NCBI GenBank assembly: GCA_030248215.1
Contig: JASANG010004085.1
Location: forward strand, 62,001 to 126,000
DNA: 64,000 nt
Direction of reading: 5' to 3'
Source of the DNA: Enoplolaimus lenunculus
Lineage: Eukaryota > Nematoda > Enoplea > Enoplida > Thoracostomopsidae
Positions 10,636-20,601 of the stretch are shown here, in pieces; position 1 is the stretch's first letter; each line of letters opens with the position of its first letter. Below the pieces are notes generated by a model. That model was not told the DNA's origin. It did not search any database and saw nothing but the letters and a program-made list of their open reading frames with translations. The position numbers and the translations under genes are program-made.

Positions 10636-11967
10636 ATGAACAACTCGCTACGTGTAATTGGTTTTGTTGACAACTATTCACCGTATTGGGAAGCCTCCAC
10701 CACCACAGATAATGGTACATTAAATGGTTCGTTACCACTTCGCTTCAGTGACAGATCTATAGGTTCGCTCATTTACAAAGAGCTTCAGACATTGCTACGC
10801 GACAGCCAGGTTACCCTTATTTCAGTTAAGTTTAACGAAGCAACAAGTTTTGCGTCGTATCTCAACACGTCATTTAAACATAATATTCATTTCAGCGCAA
10901 TTACATTCTGCTTAATTGAACAGCGGTTCAACGTGAAAGGTATTACGTTTTTGCAGCCAGCTTCGTACCAACGTCAAGTAATCTTACGTCGACCAAAGCA
11001 CACTATTTACCCAATCAGCCCCACAACCGTTCTATCACAAAATTTATTCATTTTGGGTGCGCTCGCAAGCTTGGCAACTAGCTTTGTATTTAGCGTCTAT
11101 ACTACTATACTGCAAACATCAAAAAACAATGTCAAAACACAATTATCGACTGCACTGCTCAACTGGCATAATATATGGTATCGAGTACATTTCCAATCTC
11201 GTGGATTACATAAGCACATGGCAGAGTTACGTTCGTCACGTGTATGCAACGCTGCTAATACAATGTTACTAGTGATATTTTCGTTATGCGGTATGGTAGT
11301 GCAAAAAATTTACAAAAAATCATTCTATATTCAGCTAAAACAACCCAAAGCGTTGTTCTACTATTTGCACCATAAGTCGCAGCTGTTGCCTGTATTTGCG
11401 GCGTATTCTTTGATACATTTTACTAATCAATTTTACGGTTTTGACGCATTGGCGACTCCTGGAACACGCGACTATTTGATCACAAATACTACGATTGTAC
11501 CGCGTGCAACGTTTGTCGCGAAGCTTATTGACCGTTCCAGTAGCCTGTACTACTATGTCCCTGGATTAGACCGGGCTGAAGCACTATACTTTCAACGCCT
11601 GGCGCCATACCTTGTGCTGCAAACTTACGACGGTATGGGCAATTGTATGCATTCGTTGCAAACGTTTTCTGGTATTGACCGCAGATTTCTCAGGCCTATC
11701 CGTTTTTTAAACGAAGCGTTAATGGAAAACTATTTATATGAGCAAATTTTGCAACATTCCTTGCCCAAACGCTACAAGATACGTTCCCACTCTCACAAAA
11801 AGAAAATTCCAATTCACGCTTTAAATAATACATTTAAAGTAATTATTACGCTTACAATAACCGCAATCGCATCGTTTTTGATTGAACTGCTTGTACATCG
11901 AATTTTCCGATGTGTTGCCGCCAAAGATTTGATATGTGCAGGTGTCAACCAAAAGTTCTCTCATTAA
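10636..11967 (+). CDS. Divergent ionotropic receptor-like (IR/iGluR-like) channel subunit, single exon
   Basis: A 443-aa protein with the order of an ionotropic receptor lacking the amino-terminal domain. The S1 lobe (about 5-125) opens with LRVIGFVDNYSPYW, reminiscent of the L-x-V-x-PPF start of iGluR S1, and includes FSAITFCLIEQRFNVKGITF, at the place of the usual IT-x-x-R/VDFT strands. TM1 is about 135-157. A weak re-entrant region follows. A TM3-like helix spans about 207-224, then the S2 lobe. PIRFLNEALMENYLYEQILQ (354-373) sits where iGluRs carry the end of S2, and TM4 is about 400-422. No signal peptide is visible. Two dead relatives on the same strand (34159-35477, 31595-31760) share its motifs. 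A role in chemosensation is plausible but not shown. An unrelated four-helix protein is the main alternative. Confidence 0.65.
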   Translation: MNNSLRVIGFVDNYSPYWEASTTTDNGTLNGSLPLRFSDRSIGSLIYKELQTLLRDSQVTLISVKFNEATSFASYLNTSFKHNIHFSAITFCLIEQRFNVKGITFLQPASYQRQVILRRPKHTIYPISPTTVLSQNLFILGALASLATSFVFSVYTTILQTSKNNVKTQLSTALLNWHNIWYRVHFQSRGLHKHMAELRSSRVCNAANTMLLVIFSLCGMVVQKIYKKSFYIQLKQPKALFYYLHHKSQLLPVFAAYSLIHFTNQFYGFDALATPGTRDYLITNTTIVPRATFVAKLIDRSSSLYYYVPGLDRAEALYFQRLAPYLVLQTYDGMGNCMHSLQTFSGIDRRFLRPIRFLNEALMENYLYEQILQHSLPKRYKIRSHSHKKKIPIHALNNTFKVIITLTITAIASFLIELLVHRIFRCVAAKDLICAGVNQKFSH

Positions 11968-12051
11968 ACAATTAATTTAGCTCGCAACAGACAAAGGATG
12001 GTAGTATTGCCGTTAACAATAAGCTTGAAATAATGCAAAATAGCAAATAAC

Positions 12052-12160
12052 CTAAACGTGCAACATAGCGTAAAATACGAGCTTCCATAAGCTTTCATAA
12101 TTAGGTTGCGCTTGCTTACATATATCCATTATAAAGTTGTGAATATCCTCTCGATCCAGC
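12052..12160 (-). CDS. Possible terminal exon, unrecognised
   Basis: Read on the minus strand after an acceptor at 12162-12161, an open frame ending in TAG at 12054-12052 encodes LDREDIHNFIMDICKQAQPN and then YESLWKLVFYAMLHV. The residue composition looks like a real protein end. A candidate 36-nt exon at 13210-13175 (acceptor AG at 13212-13211, donor GT at 13174-13173) would join in phase, but so short an exon may be chance. I cannot name the protein and found no further exons. Confidence 0.25.
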
Positions 12161-12626
12161 CTACATTGCAAATATTGCAAACTACAGGATCTGGTTAAGT
12201 ATAACGAAATCTTATTTGTGTTGCATATAATAACAAGCAGCCCTTGAAAGGGTCCGAGAGACGGGGTTGTATATCCCGTGCACGAATCAGGTTTAATAAT
12301 TGACACTACCAATCAAACAAATCTAATGTATTAAATTATTCACGAAAAGTATAAGTATGAACAAACTTGAACCAAAGCTAAAATCTGACAGTAGTCCCAA
12401 AGCTCATGCATCAAACGTTGAATAAGTATAGCAATAAATTAGCTCCAACCAAATTTACTTCAAGCTAAACACCAAATGTGGCCCATTGTTATCAGAGGCG
12501 AAACGTTTTTCTGGAGGACTAAATGGAATAGATGTTTTTCATATATATAACCTTAAAAATTTCTAAAATCTGAACATTTTTATATTGAACGAAAATTTTC
12601 GAGCAACACTTTCAGAAATTCTAAGC

Positions 12627-12683
12627 GAGATTGATCCCAGACCAAGTCTGGCTGCTAACCAACTGCGCCACAAAGCCGTAAAC
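12627..12683 (-). repeat. tRNA-like relic (probable SINE head)
   Basis: The minus strand reads TTTGTGGCGCAGTTGGTTAGC, close to a tRNA A box, then after about 12 nt GGTCTGGGATCAATC, a poor B box. The cloverleaf does not close properly, so I do not call a tRNA gene. Confidence 0.35.
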
Positions 12684-15104
12684 CTACCTCATTATGAGGA
12701 AAATAATTTATGAAAGTAATGGTTTACGGTGCTGAAAACCTAAGTTAAGGTACATTGCATACATATGCAAACATCCATGGCATTTTACGTTTTGCACACA
12801 GAAGTCAAAAATAGCAAATAGGAAAACCGGGGGACCAAGCCGCTTGGAAGTGTAACGTAAGTTTCAATGTCTTGCTGAGACAAGCAGGAATATTTTAAAT
12901 TCGTATAATAGGTATCCTAAAACCGGAACAATAACAAGCTGACCGTATATTTAATATCTCAAAAATGCTAAAGATTTCCTAAAATTGGTACCCCGGGAAC
13001 AAAATGCTTTTAAAAGATACGGTCACCAGGCCGTCTTAAAAACTTTGCTATATGACGTTACAGTTACCGATTTCAAGCAGTTGCGAAAAGAATGTATTTG
13101 GTTGACTACAGACAGTTGTTTTCTTTGACGGAAAAAATGAGTCATGCGCGCTGTTCGCTGCGGGAATTTCTTACCCGACCCGATAACCATGGTCACGAAT
13201 TACAATTATCCTGAATTATGGGTCATCCACGTTAAAATGCGCGCACTAATGTAAGGTAAGAAATTGTTCAACCACCCGGTAGGGAACTGTGCACAAATTG
13301 AAGCTGCACCTAGGGAGTACGTACAATTTTATGCGGTACGTAGACACTGTTAATTGTCCTCACACTGTCCGAAGGGCGTCAGGACAAAAAGTAAAAATTA
13401 AGAAAAATGAATAAGTGTATATATGTGTTTGTGTTGTTGTTATGTATGTTTGCGATGCTATATGAACACGGTGCAATATGTCTTTACGTCCTCGTTAGGG
13501 ACTACCGGACTTTATAGTGGTCTCGGAATAGTGTGTGTTAAAACGACGTCGGGCCTTACTCAGACCAGGACAAATTCTTACATTAGCGCACGCATTATAC
13601 CGTTTAGACGACCCATTACAAACAGTCGGTAAACACGGTCTATTGAAATATGCTGAATTTTTAATATAGTTAACTTTTAACAACTCATATCTTGTAAGGA
13701 TTTTTCACCATACTCATGAGACTAGTTAATGCGGATGTTTAAGAATACAGCGTTCTTGCAATTGTTACGGTCGATTTCCGGTAACGAATTCACAGTATAT
13801 ACACTTTATGAGTTCACATGTTACCATAAACGCACTCGACACATCAAATATCTCCGAGGTTTCAAACAACCCTTAACTGTCCTCATAGAGTCACAATGCT
13901 TTTTGCTTAAATGTTACCGCATCATTTGTAAGGGGGATAAACATTTGTCAGGGGGCATACAAGATTTTGCGATCACTTAATACATGCAAGGTTGAAAATT
14001 TTTAGGGAGGCGAAAATTCTTGCAGTGGGAGCTGTGCACGCTAACCTCCTATTGCTCCGGACCCGTACAGTACAATAAAAATATAAATGTTCTGGACATA
14101 ACCCTATACCACTGGTGAGTCAAACACTATATAGAGAGGAACAATAAATGTACCGACCACATGTAGGGATAAAACGTGTGATCGACATTAAAAACAAGAT
14201 GATGTCACGTATACACTTGCCTATGACAGAAATTGTGAATCTGCATAAAACATGCTGATTCAAATAGCAGAGGCAAGTACACCGAACTCCATCAATATCC
14301 AATTGCAAATGCGCCCTGTATTAAACTATACGGATATGGGACTATAATCTCAAATATGTATAACACCTGTCACCAGCTAGCGATGAGTTTTTAAACTGAC
14401 TATACTCTTTTTGCGAACGTCAAAATTTTAACAGAAGTGGAACAAATCAAATTCTAAAAACGCGCTGAATTCGAACTTCACCACTCTATGCTGCACAGGT
14501 TTGAGAATACGGGCATTCACTGATAGAAAACTGAAGGCTTAAAGATGGAGAGGCTTCGGCTTCAGACAGAGATGCTTAGCCCCTGCATGAATTCTGGCCT
14601 TTTAGAACATTTTCAACGTTGCTTGTAAATCATCGAAAACCCTGCCAAGTCATTCCTGAAAATGTTAGCTCCCATAGCAAGGTGAGCGGGTTACAGGCCT
14701 ACTTAAGCGTAGACCTATGTTTAAAAGCGTTGGCTTATGTTTAAGTTTAGGTTTAGGCGTAGCCTCGAGTTTGGGTTTTTAGTAAACAGGCCCCGGTCGT
14801 TAGCAAGGGCTGCAAATGCAATAGTTTATTTTCTACATTTTGCGAAAAGGTATTATATATTGGCAAATTTACCATTTTAACTTTCGACAGGCGTTTGTAA
14901 GTTGCATAACGATTTTGTGTAGGATCATTGGTTTTATTAAAAATTGAAGGTTCAAATTAATATTTCAACCAAACGCTCCAGACCCGCAAAGCTATTTGAA
15001 GATTGCGTCGCGTCGTTCAGGTTGCTTCCAGGACAGTTATTTTTGCGATACAAAATCTTATGACCACTAACGGATGCAGAAAGGGGGGTGTACGCCCCCA
15101 TCAG

Positions 15105-15290
15105 AAATTAATTTTTTACAATTTTTCCTGTAGAATTCTGTTTGATTAAATGGTAAAGGTACCTTACAATTTTTTACAAATTTTTCTGCAGAATTTTTTG
15201 TGATAAAATGGGAAGGCCCATCTTACAAATAATTTTTCGCCCGCCCAAAATTTTTAATGGTAAAATGATAAGGTCCCCCCTACCCTACAA
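15105..15290. repeat. Imperfect tandem repeat, about three 63-bp units
   Basis: Three successive blocks follow the pattern TTACAA-TTTTT, then CTGTAGAATT or CTGCAGAATT, then GATAAAATGG and a GGTA or GGCC turn. The units have diverged strongly. Confidence 0.55.
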
Positions 15291-15916
15291 GTTTTGCGTT
15301 TCATAACATTTGCGAGCGCGCGCCCCCGTCAGAAGTTTTTGGACCCTCTTCTGTATAAGGCTGCAATTATATACAGATGTGCACATCACGAGCAACCACA
15401 TTCTAAGAAAGAATTTATCGCCTAATTTAACAGGCATGTTTGTCATTATGCTTCATTCCAATACTTGCCTTAGGATTACCGTTACCGCTCGCAAGATTGC
15501 AGCTATATAAAGATAGAGCAATGCTGTCTTTTACCATTTGATAGCCAGGTAGGCAGTACCAGTTGACGGTTTTGGTTTATAAAAGTTGCGGCGTTAGGTG
15601 TATAAGTTTTTGTTTTGTAGTTATTATCCAATTGTTTGTAAGTACGCTTGAAACGCGAACATTAATTACTTCCGATAACGTGTATTTTTCAAATCGTTAC
15701 AGAGGATTCACAAGAAACTATTGAGCCAAAACATAGAACGATTTTTATTATTAGGCGATAAAATTTCACATTACTCATACTTGATGAAACTCAACGTCAT
15801 AATTTTCCGTTTTGCTTTAAAGGGTAATTTGTCGATGCTAGCTCGCATTAATATAGTTTTTTCCACACCGTCATGGTAGCCTAGCCATCCAAAGACTGCT
15901 GCTATACAGACATTGC

Positions 15917-16246
15917 GTGGCGTTTGAGGGGCCCCAACTTTTCAAGTTTCTATGGCAACAGAAAGGCTCTCAACAAATGATTCCTATGTATGGCGTACAT
16001 AATAGAACATTGGTGCTGGTTTACGCTATTACCACTGTTTTGTACAAAACAAATGGTGGTCAGTTTTGGCTTTTATCCGATATACTTTATGGATGTAACG
16101 AGAATTTTGGGAAAAAAGTTAAGGATGGTTCTTGTGTATCAATATATATAAAAAGTTTTGACCAAAGTGGTCAAAAGATTTATATTAGGCGAAATCCTGA
16201 GTATCAAGAACGCTATAAAAGTTCAAGCCAGTTTGCGAAGCAATAA
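15917..16246 (+). CDS. Hypothetical 109-aa open frame
   Basis: Longer than most chance frames here, with a passably protein-like C-terminal half (VSIYIKSFDQSGQKIYIRRN). I recognise no family, and neither an upstream exon nor a poly(A) signal supports it. It could be a decayed retrocopy, an exon fragment or chance. Confidence 0.2.
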   Translation: MAFEGPQLFKFLWQQKGSQQMIPMYGVHNRTLVLVYAITTVLYKTNGGQFWLLSDILYGCNENFGKKVKDGSCVSIYIKSFDQSGQKIYIRRNPEYQERYKSSSQFAKQ

Positions 16247-16629
16247 CCTAAAATCCTCAACCATATACTATATAATAATGCCGTCGTTAAACACGGTGCG
16301 ATATATATTATTTAACGTAGGGGGTTAACAATTGTGCTCTTGTATACATACTTTGCAAGCTAATCACTAATGGTAACTCCAGACCGTAAGCTAAATTGCG
16401 CCAAAATTTGAAATTTTCAAAAACTATGATGGGTGAAGTGTACAGCAGCAGACAATTTCTTGCTTTAGACATTGGTAGACTTGAGCGGTTCGGTATTGGT
16501 ATCGGCTTTTTTGGAAGCATACGATCTCGAAAGTATCGACACTTTCAATTTTACTGTAGTTTCGGCCCATGTAAACCTCGCTGTCGTGCCAAAATCCAAC
16601 CATCCTCGGCAAGAATTAAGGTATGGTCG

Positions 16630-17232
16630 AATGTGGGATTAGGAGGATTTCGGGATACTGTCTATAGTTTGATTTTGGGGTTTCGGGATATGATCGAAGG
16701 TGGAATTTGGAAGTTTTGGGATATGGTTGAAGGTAGCACTTTGGGATTTTTGGATTTCGGTATATGATCGAAGGGTGAATTTTGGAATATCGAGATATGA
16801 AAGGTGGAATTTAGGAATTTTGGAATTTGATTTTGGGATTTTGAGATTTCGGGATATGGTCGAAGGGGTGATTTTGAGATTGTGTGATTTCGGGATATGA
16901 TCGAATGTTGAATTTTGGAATATCGAGATATGATCAAAGGTGGAATTTTGGGATTTTGGAATTTGATTTTGGGATTTTGAGATTTCGGGATATGGTCAAA
17001 GGGGTGATTTTGGGATTGTGTGATTTCGGGATATAATCGAATGTTGGATTTTGGAATATCGAGATATAATCAAAGGCGTAATTTTTGGATTTTGAAATTT
17101 GATTTTGGGATTTTGAGATTTCGGGATATGGTCGAAGGGGGAATTTTGGTATTCTGTTATTCCGGGTTATGGTCGAAAGTTGGATTTTTGGTTATCGAGA
17201 TATGATCACAAGGTTTCGGGATATGGTCAAAT
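16630..17232. repeat. Minisatellite, GGATATGGTCGAAGG-type units
   Basis: About 600 bp of units 33-60 bp long built from TTTCGGGATATGGTCGAAGG, a GGAATTTTGG block and GGGATTTTGAGATTTCG. Higher-order duplication is visible because a block of about 130 bp recurs at roughly 16800, 16930 and 17060. Open frames across it are artefacts of the repeat. Confidence 0.9.
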
Positions 17233-17239
17233 ATGTAAT

Positions 17240-17640
17240 GCTTCAAAACCTAAGCCTAAACCTGAGGTTTAGCCCAAGAGGCATTTAAAGTCTAATCTGT
17301 GTTAAAACCAAAGCCTATTTTTAAGCTACAATCTAAGCCTGAACCCAATCGTTTGTCATTTAAGGTCTAATCCATGCTTAAACCAAAGCCTGTTCCAAAA
17401 GCCTAAACTGAAATTTAAACCTGCGCAAGCCTAACCCTAAACCTCAGATTTAGTCCAGGGGTCATTTAAGATTTAATTAATTTTAAACCAAATACTATTC
17501 TTAAAGCCTCAGCCTAAGCCGAACTCTAAGCGTATGCCTAAACCAAAAGCATAAGCCTAATACTCAGCTTAAACTTAAGTCTAAGCCTTGACCGTTGAGT
17601 AAATCAAAGCCTAAGCGTAAGGCTAAAGGCACCTTTACAA
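17240..17640. repeat. Degenerate CCTAAG (TTAGGC) hexamer array
   Basis: About 400 bp built of AAGCCT/CCTAAA/CCTAAG hexamers with many substitutions, including two related blocks that contain GTCATTTAAG and CATTTAAAG. The complement of the unit is TTAGGC, the nematode telomere hexamer. Shorter runs lie near 8965-9035, 14700-14790, 19855-19985, 40115-40150, 40980-41030, 50165-50250, 57335-57420 and 59360-59390. Confidence 0.75.
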
Positions 17641-18339
17641 TCTAAGTGCTAGATGGTTTTATATATAGGAACGATATAAAAAAAGTAGTGAGTGGTGTTA
17701 CATTTGTGGTTCGTTTTGCATAGCTATAATAGAAAATTGTTTGAATAAACTCGAGCATTTTCTAAATGCTTTTGGTATCATCGAACACATGAAGGCCTCC
17801 CTAACAAAAACGTTTTCTTTAATTTAGCATTATTACTTTTTTAAATGTTAACTCACTCGGAGTTGACCGTCTTTTATAGAACATGGATCTGGTATCGGAT
17901 CTGCATATAGTCTGTTGAGTTGCTATTTCCTATTCTCAGATTGACTCATTTCCGAGATATAATTCTCCACTTTCTTTTCGACTTCCTTTAACATTACACC
18001 TAGAAAACACTCAATCTCGCTAGTTCAAAATAGAACCTTGGACCGGAAACGTTTAGCTCTGTCGCTACTTTTACGTCTGCGTATGATGATAGACATACTG
18101 ACCTGTAAGTGTGCGTTTACTTATAAAATATTAATGCCAATTCTATTTTTTCTTCGTACTTGAAGCCCAATTTCACTTAGAACCGCTACATGTTTCGTAT
18201 ACAGAGTTGTTTACGCTAGCGTATACTGACACTAAACCGAAGAATGATTTTGTGCTAGTAAAATAAAAATAATGAAACCAAATTCCTGGCTATGCTAATT
18301 TGTTTCGTTGACCAATAGGTTGAATAATCATAGATAAAA
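17641..18339. other. Gene-free spacer
   Basis: I see no exon, RNA or clear repeat in these 700 bases apart from a few GAGTTGA-type words shared with the 6873 MITE family. Confidence 0.4.
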
Positions 18340-18341
18340 TA

Positions 18342-18789
18342 CTGCAGTGACCCGAATAGAAGGGGGACTGATACTCGTTTGGCCTCTCCAGAGGGAACCC
18401 CTTGTTATTCGGTTACGGACTGTTATTTATTTTCATCCCACAAGCCGCCACCCTCGTTACTTATATATATCCGGTATTGCAACAATCCGTTGGATTACAC
18501 GTTTTATTTGTCGTGTGTCAATAGCTTGAGCGATAATACAAGGTTACACTTAGGAATGTACTTTGAAAACTGAAGTGTATGGTTTAAAGTTTCGAACTCA
18601 ACTTTATTTGGTCCTGGAGTCATTTATGCGCTACAATTAGGGATAATAGACATTAAAGAACTCTAATTAGGGTTTAGGGACTCTATCTGCTTACGTACTT
18701 TTATTGGGGATACTGACTTTTATTGATTGGGACTCAAAATAGGACCCCTCTTATTACCCCCCGCGCCGCTCTTATTCGGATCACTACAG
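18342..18789. mobile_element. Full-length CTGTAGTGACC MITE (448 bp), TA flanks
   Basis: The termini CTGCAGTGACCCGAATAGA and, reversed, CTGTAGTGATCCGAATAAG are inverted repeats flanked by TA on each side (18340-18341, 18790-18791). TA duplication fits the Tc1/mariner superfamily; the superfamily is inference because there is no transposase. Other copies: 6070-6265, 27096-27510, 36645-37068, 38745-39161, 50425-50866. Confidence 0.85.
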
Positions 18790-18791
18790 TA

Positions 18792-19323
18792 CGGTAATGA
18801 AAAAGCAAGTCACTAAAAGTTGCAATTGTACTAAATATTAACAAAGTTGATTGTTGGCGAAACGAATGGGAAATGCTGTTGGAGTGACCAACGTTCGAAA
18901 TATTCGAATCAATCAGAAAGACGGAACGCGGCATAAGCTTGATCGTAGCAATAGGTATGATGAACAAACTTTATACTTCGGTATTTGGTACACTTTCCCC
19001 ACAAATTTTATCTTGCTTCTAAATCAAAGTTATGCCAAATTCTCAAAATTTCACCAGTACATACAAGATTTATAGATTCTAATGTAGAAAACTCGGGAAA
19101 AATCCAGTGTTCGGACAGCCCAAGTGAGTTTTTCCCAAAACAAACTGTGGGTTCAAATTTAACCAGAATGTTATGGTAACGATCAGCTGTCACAAATACC
19201 TCATGGGATAACCAATGGAATGCAACTCAAAATGTGTTGAACATAATTTCAATTAGGATTTATTTCGCAATACCAAGTGGCTAAAGCTGGGATAATGATG
19301 CAACATTTGATTGCACACTTTAT
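18792..19323. other. Gene-free spacer
   Basis: There is nothing I can support here; the frames are short and featureless. Confidence 0.4.
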
Positions 19324-20503
19324 AACTAGAATGAAAAGTGCCCCGATGTGGCCATAGAAAACGATATGTTTCGGTAGTAAGATTTTTAGTTCAATACCGC
19401 TAGTATTACAATTTCCATGCATGCGTATAAAGTTTAAAAACTAGATTAATTTGATGCCAATCAGCGTCCTCCCGAAACACGACACAATACTATAGAATTA
19501 ATAAAAGTTAAATCATTGAGTTTGATTGACTGCGTAACGGAAACATATCCGCAACTTTCTCTGACAGCGGCCAAATAGACATGTGATCCACTGTTTCGAA
19601 ATATTAAAACAAGAAATAAATACTAGAATATAAATGACGAATTATGGTTGATGTAAAAAATTTGAGTACACACTCGTGACATTAGTTTCTTGCACTTAGT
19701 ACACTGAAGTTTCGAATATATACAGAAAAATTTTGGGTTTTAAAAAGAGTATATAAGTAGAAATTAAGCGTAAAAGGCTGGTGACCCAATATTAAAAACG
19801 TGTTTGTTCGTCAATTGGCTCAATGTAAAGAACAGGAGCGGATCAGTATTATAAGCATATTCCTAATCCTAAGCCTAAGCATAAGCGTTAGCATGAGCAT
19901 ATTCCTAAGCCTAAACCTAAGCGTAAGAATGAGCATAATCCTAAGCCTAAGCCAAGCAAAAAATTAATCTAAACCTTAAGCTTATTCCATTCTAGTCCCG
20001 CAGAAAAACGTTCCGCCCCTGATCTTTACATTGGCCGTCATTGGAATACAACGCAAATCTCGTCAGCAAAGTTGCAAATATTGTTTCGCTACGTACTCAC
20101 TCAAATATTTTAATGTTTTAAAAGTCTAAAATCTGGGTACCGTTTAGCCAAGTATGGAGAGGGCACTGTACGGTACAAAATTTATACAGCTCCAAAACTT
20201 GATGCGTTATCGTTTTCTATAGCCTCGTCGGGACACTTTACTATCTATTGTGACTTTTCTCCGAAAAAGTTGCGGATATGTTTCCGTTACGCAGTCAATC
20301 AAACTCAATGATTTAACTTTTATTAATTCTATAGTATTGTTGTGTCGTGTTTCGGGAGGACGCTGATTGGCATCAAATTAATCTAGTTTTTAAACTTTAT
20401 ACGCATGCATGGAAATTGTAATACTAGCGGTATTGAACTAAAAATCTTACTACCGAAACATATCGTTTTCTATGGCCACATCGGGGCACTTTTCATTCTA
20501 GTT
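19324..20503. mobile_element. Foldback element with near-identical 236-bp inverted arms
   Basis: The left arm 19324-19559 and right arm 20267-20503 are reverse complements with only a 3-nt indel and very few other differences by eye. The 700-bp loop contains a degenerate CCTAAG hexamer run (about 19855-19985), and about 20208-20250 resembles the outer part of the right arm. There is no coding frame. A transcript of this region would form a long hairpin. The piggyBac element begins 100 bp to its right. The arm identity implies recent insertion or arm-to-arm conversion. Confidence 0.85.
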
Positions 20504-20601
20504 TCTAAGCTTTAGGAAGAAATTTGATGTAAATTTACCTTAAGTGCGAAAAAGTCAAATTTAAAGTCATATATACTCACGTTATAATTGTTTTAGAACT
20601 G

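Larger units (their letters stand above)
11968..15916. other. Gene-poor 4-kb stretch
   Basis: This stretch holds the candidate exon and tRNA-like relic listed separately, a run of TTAGGC-like hexamers at about 14700-14790, and an imperfect 63-bp tandem repeat at 15105-15290. Other frames are short and featureless. Confidence 0.4.

Noticed and set aside
16396-17205. Frames of 60-123 aa across 16.4-17.2 kb on both strands
   Set aside because: They arise from the GGATATGGTCGAAGG minisatellite and its edge.
17240-17640. A true telomere or chromosome end
   Set aside because: The hexamers are heavily substituted, short and followed by ordinary genes on both sides, so this is at most an interstitial relic.
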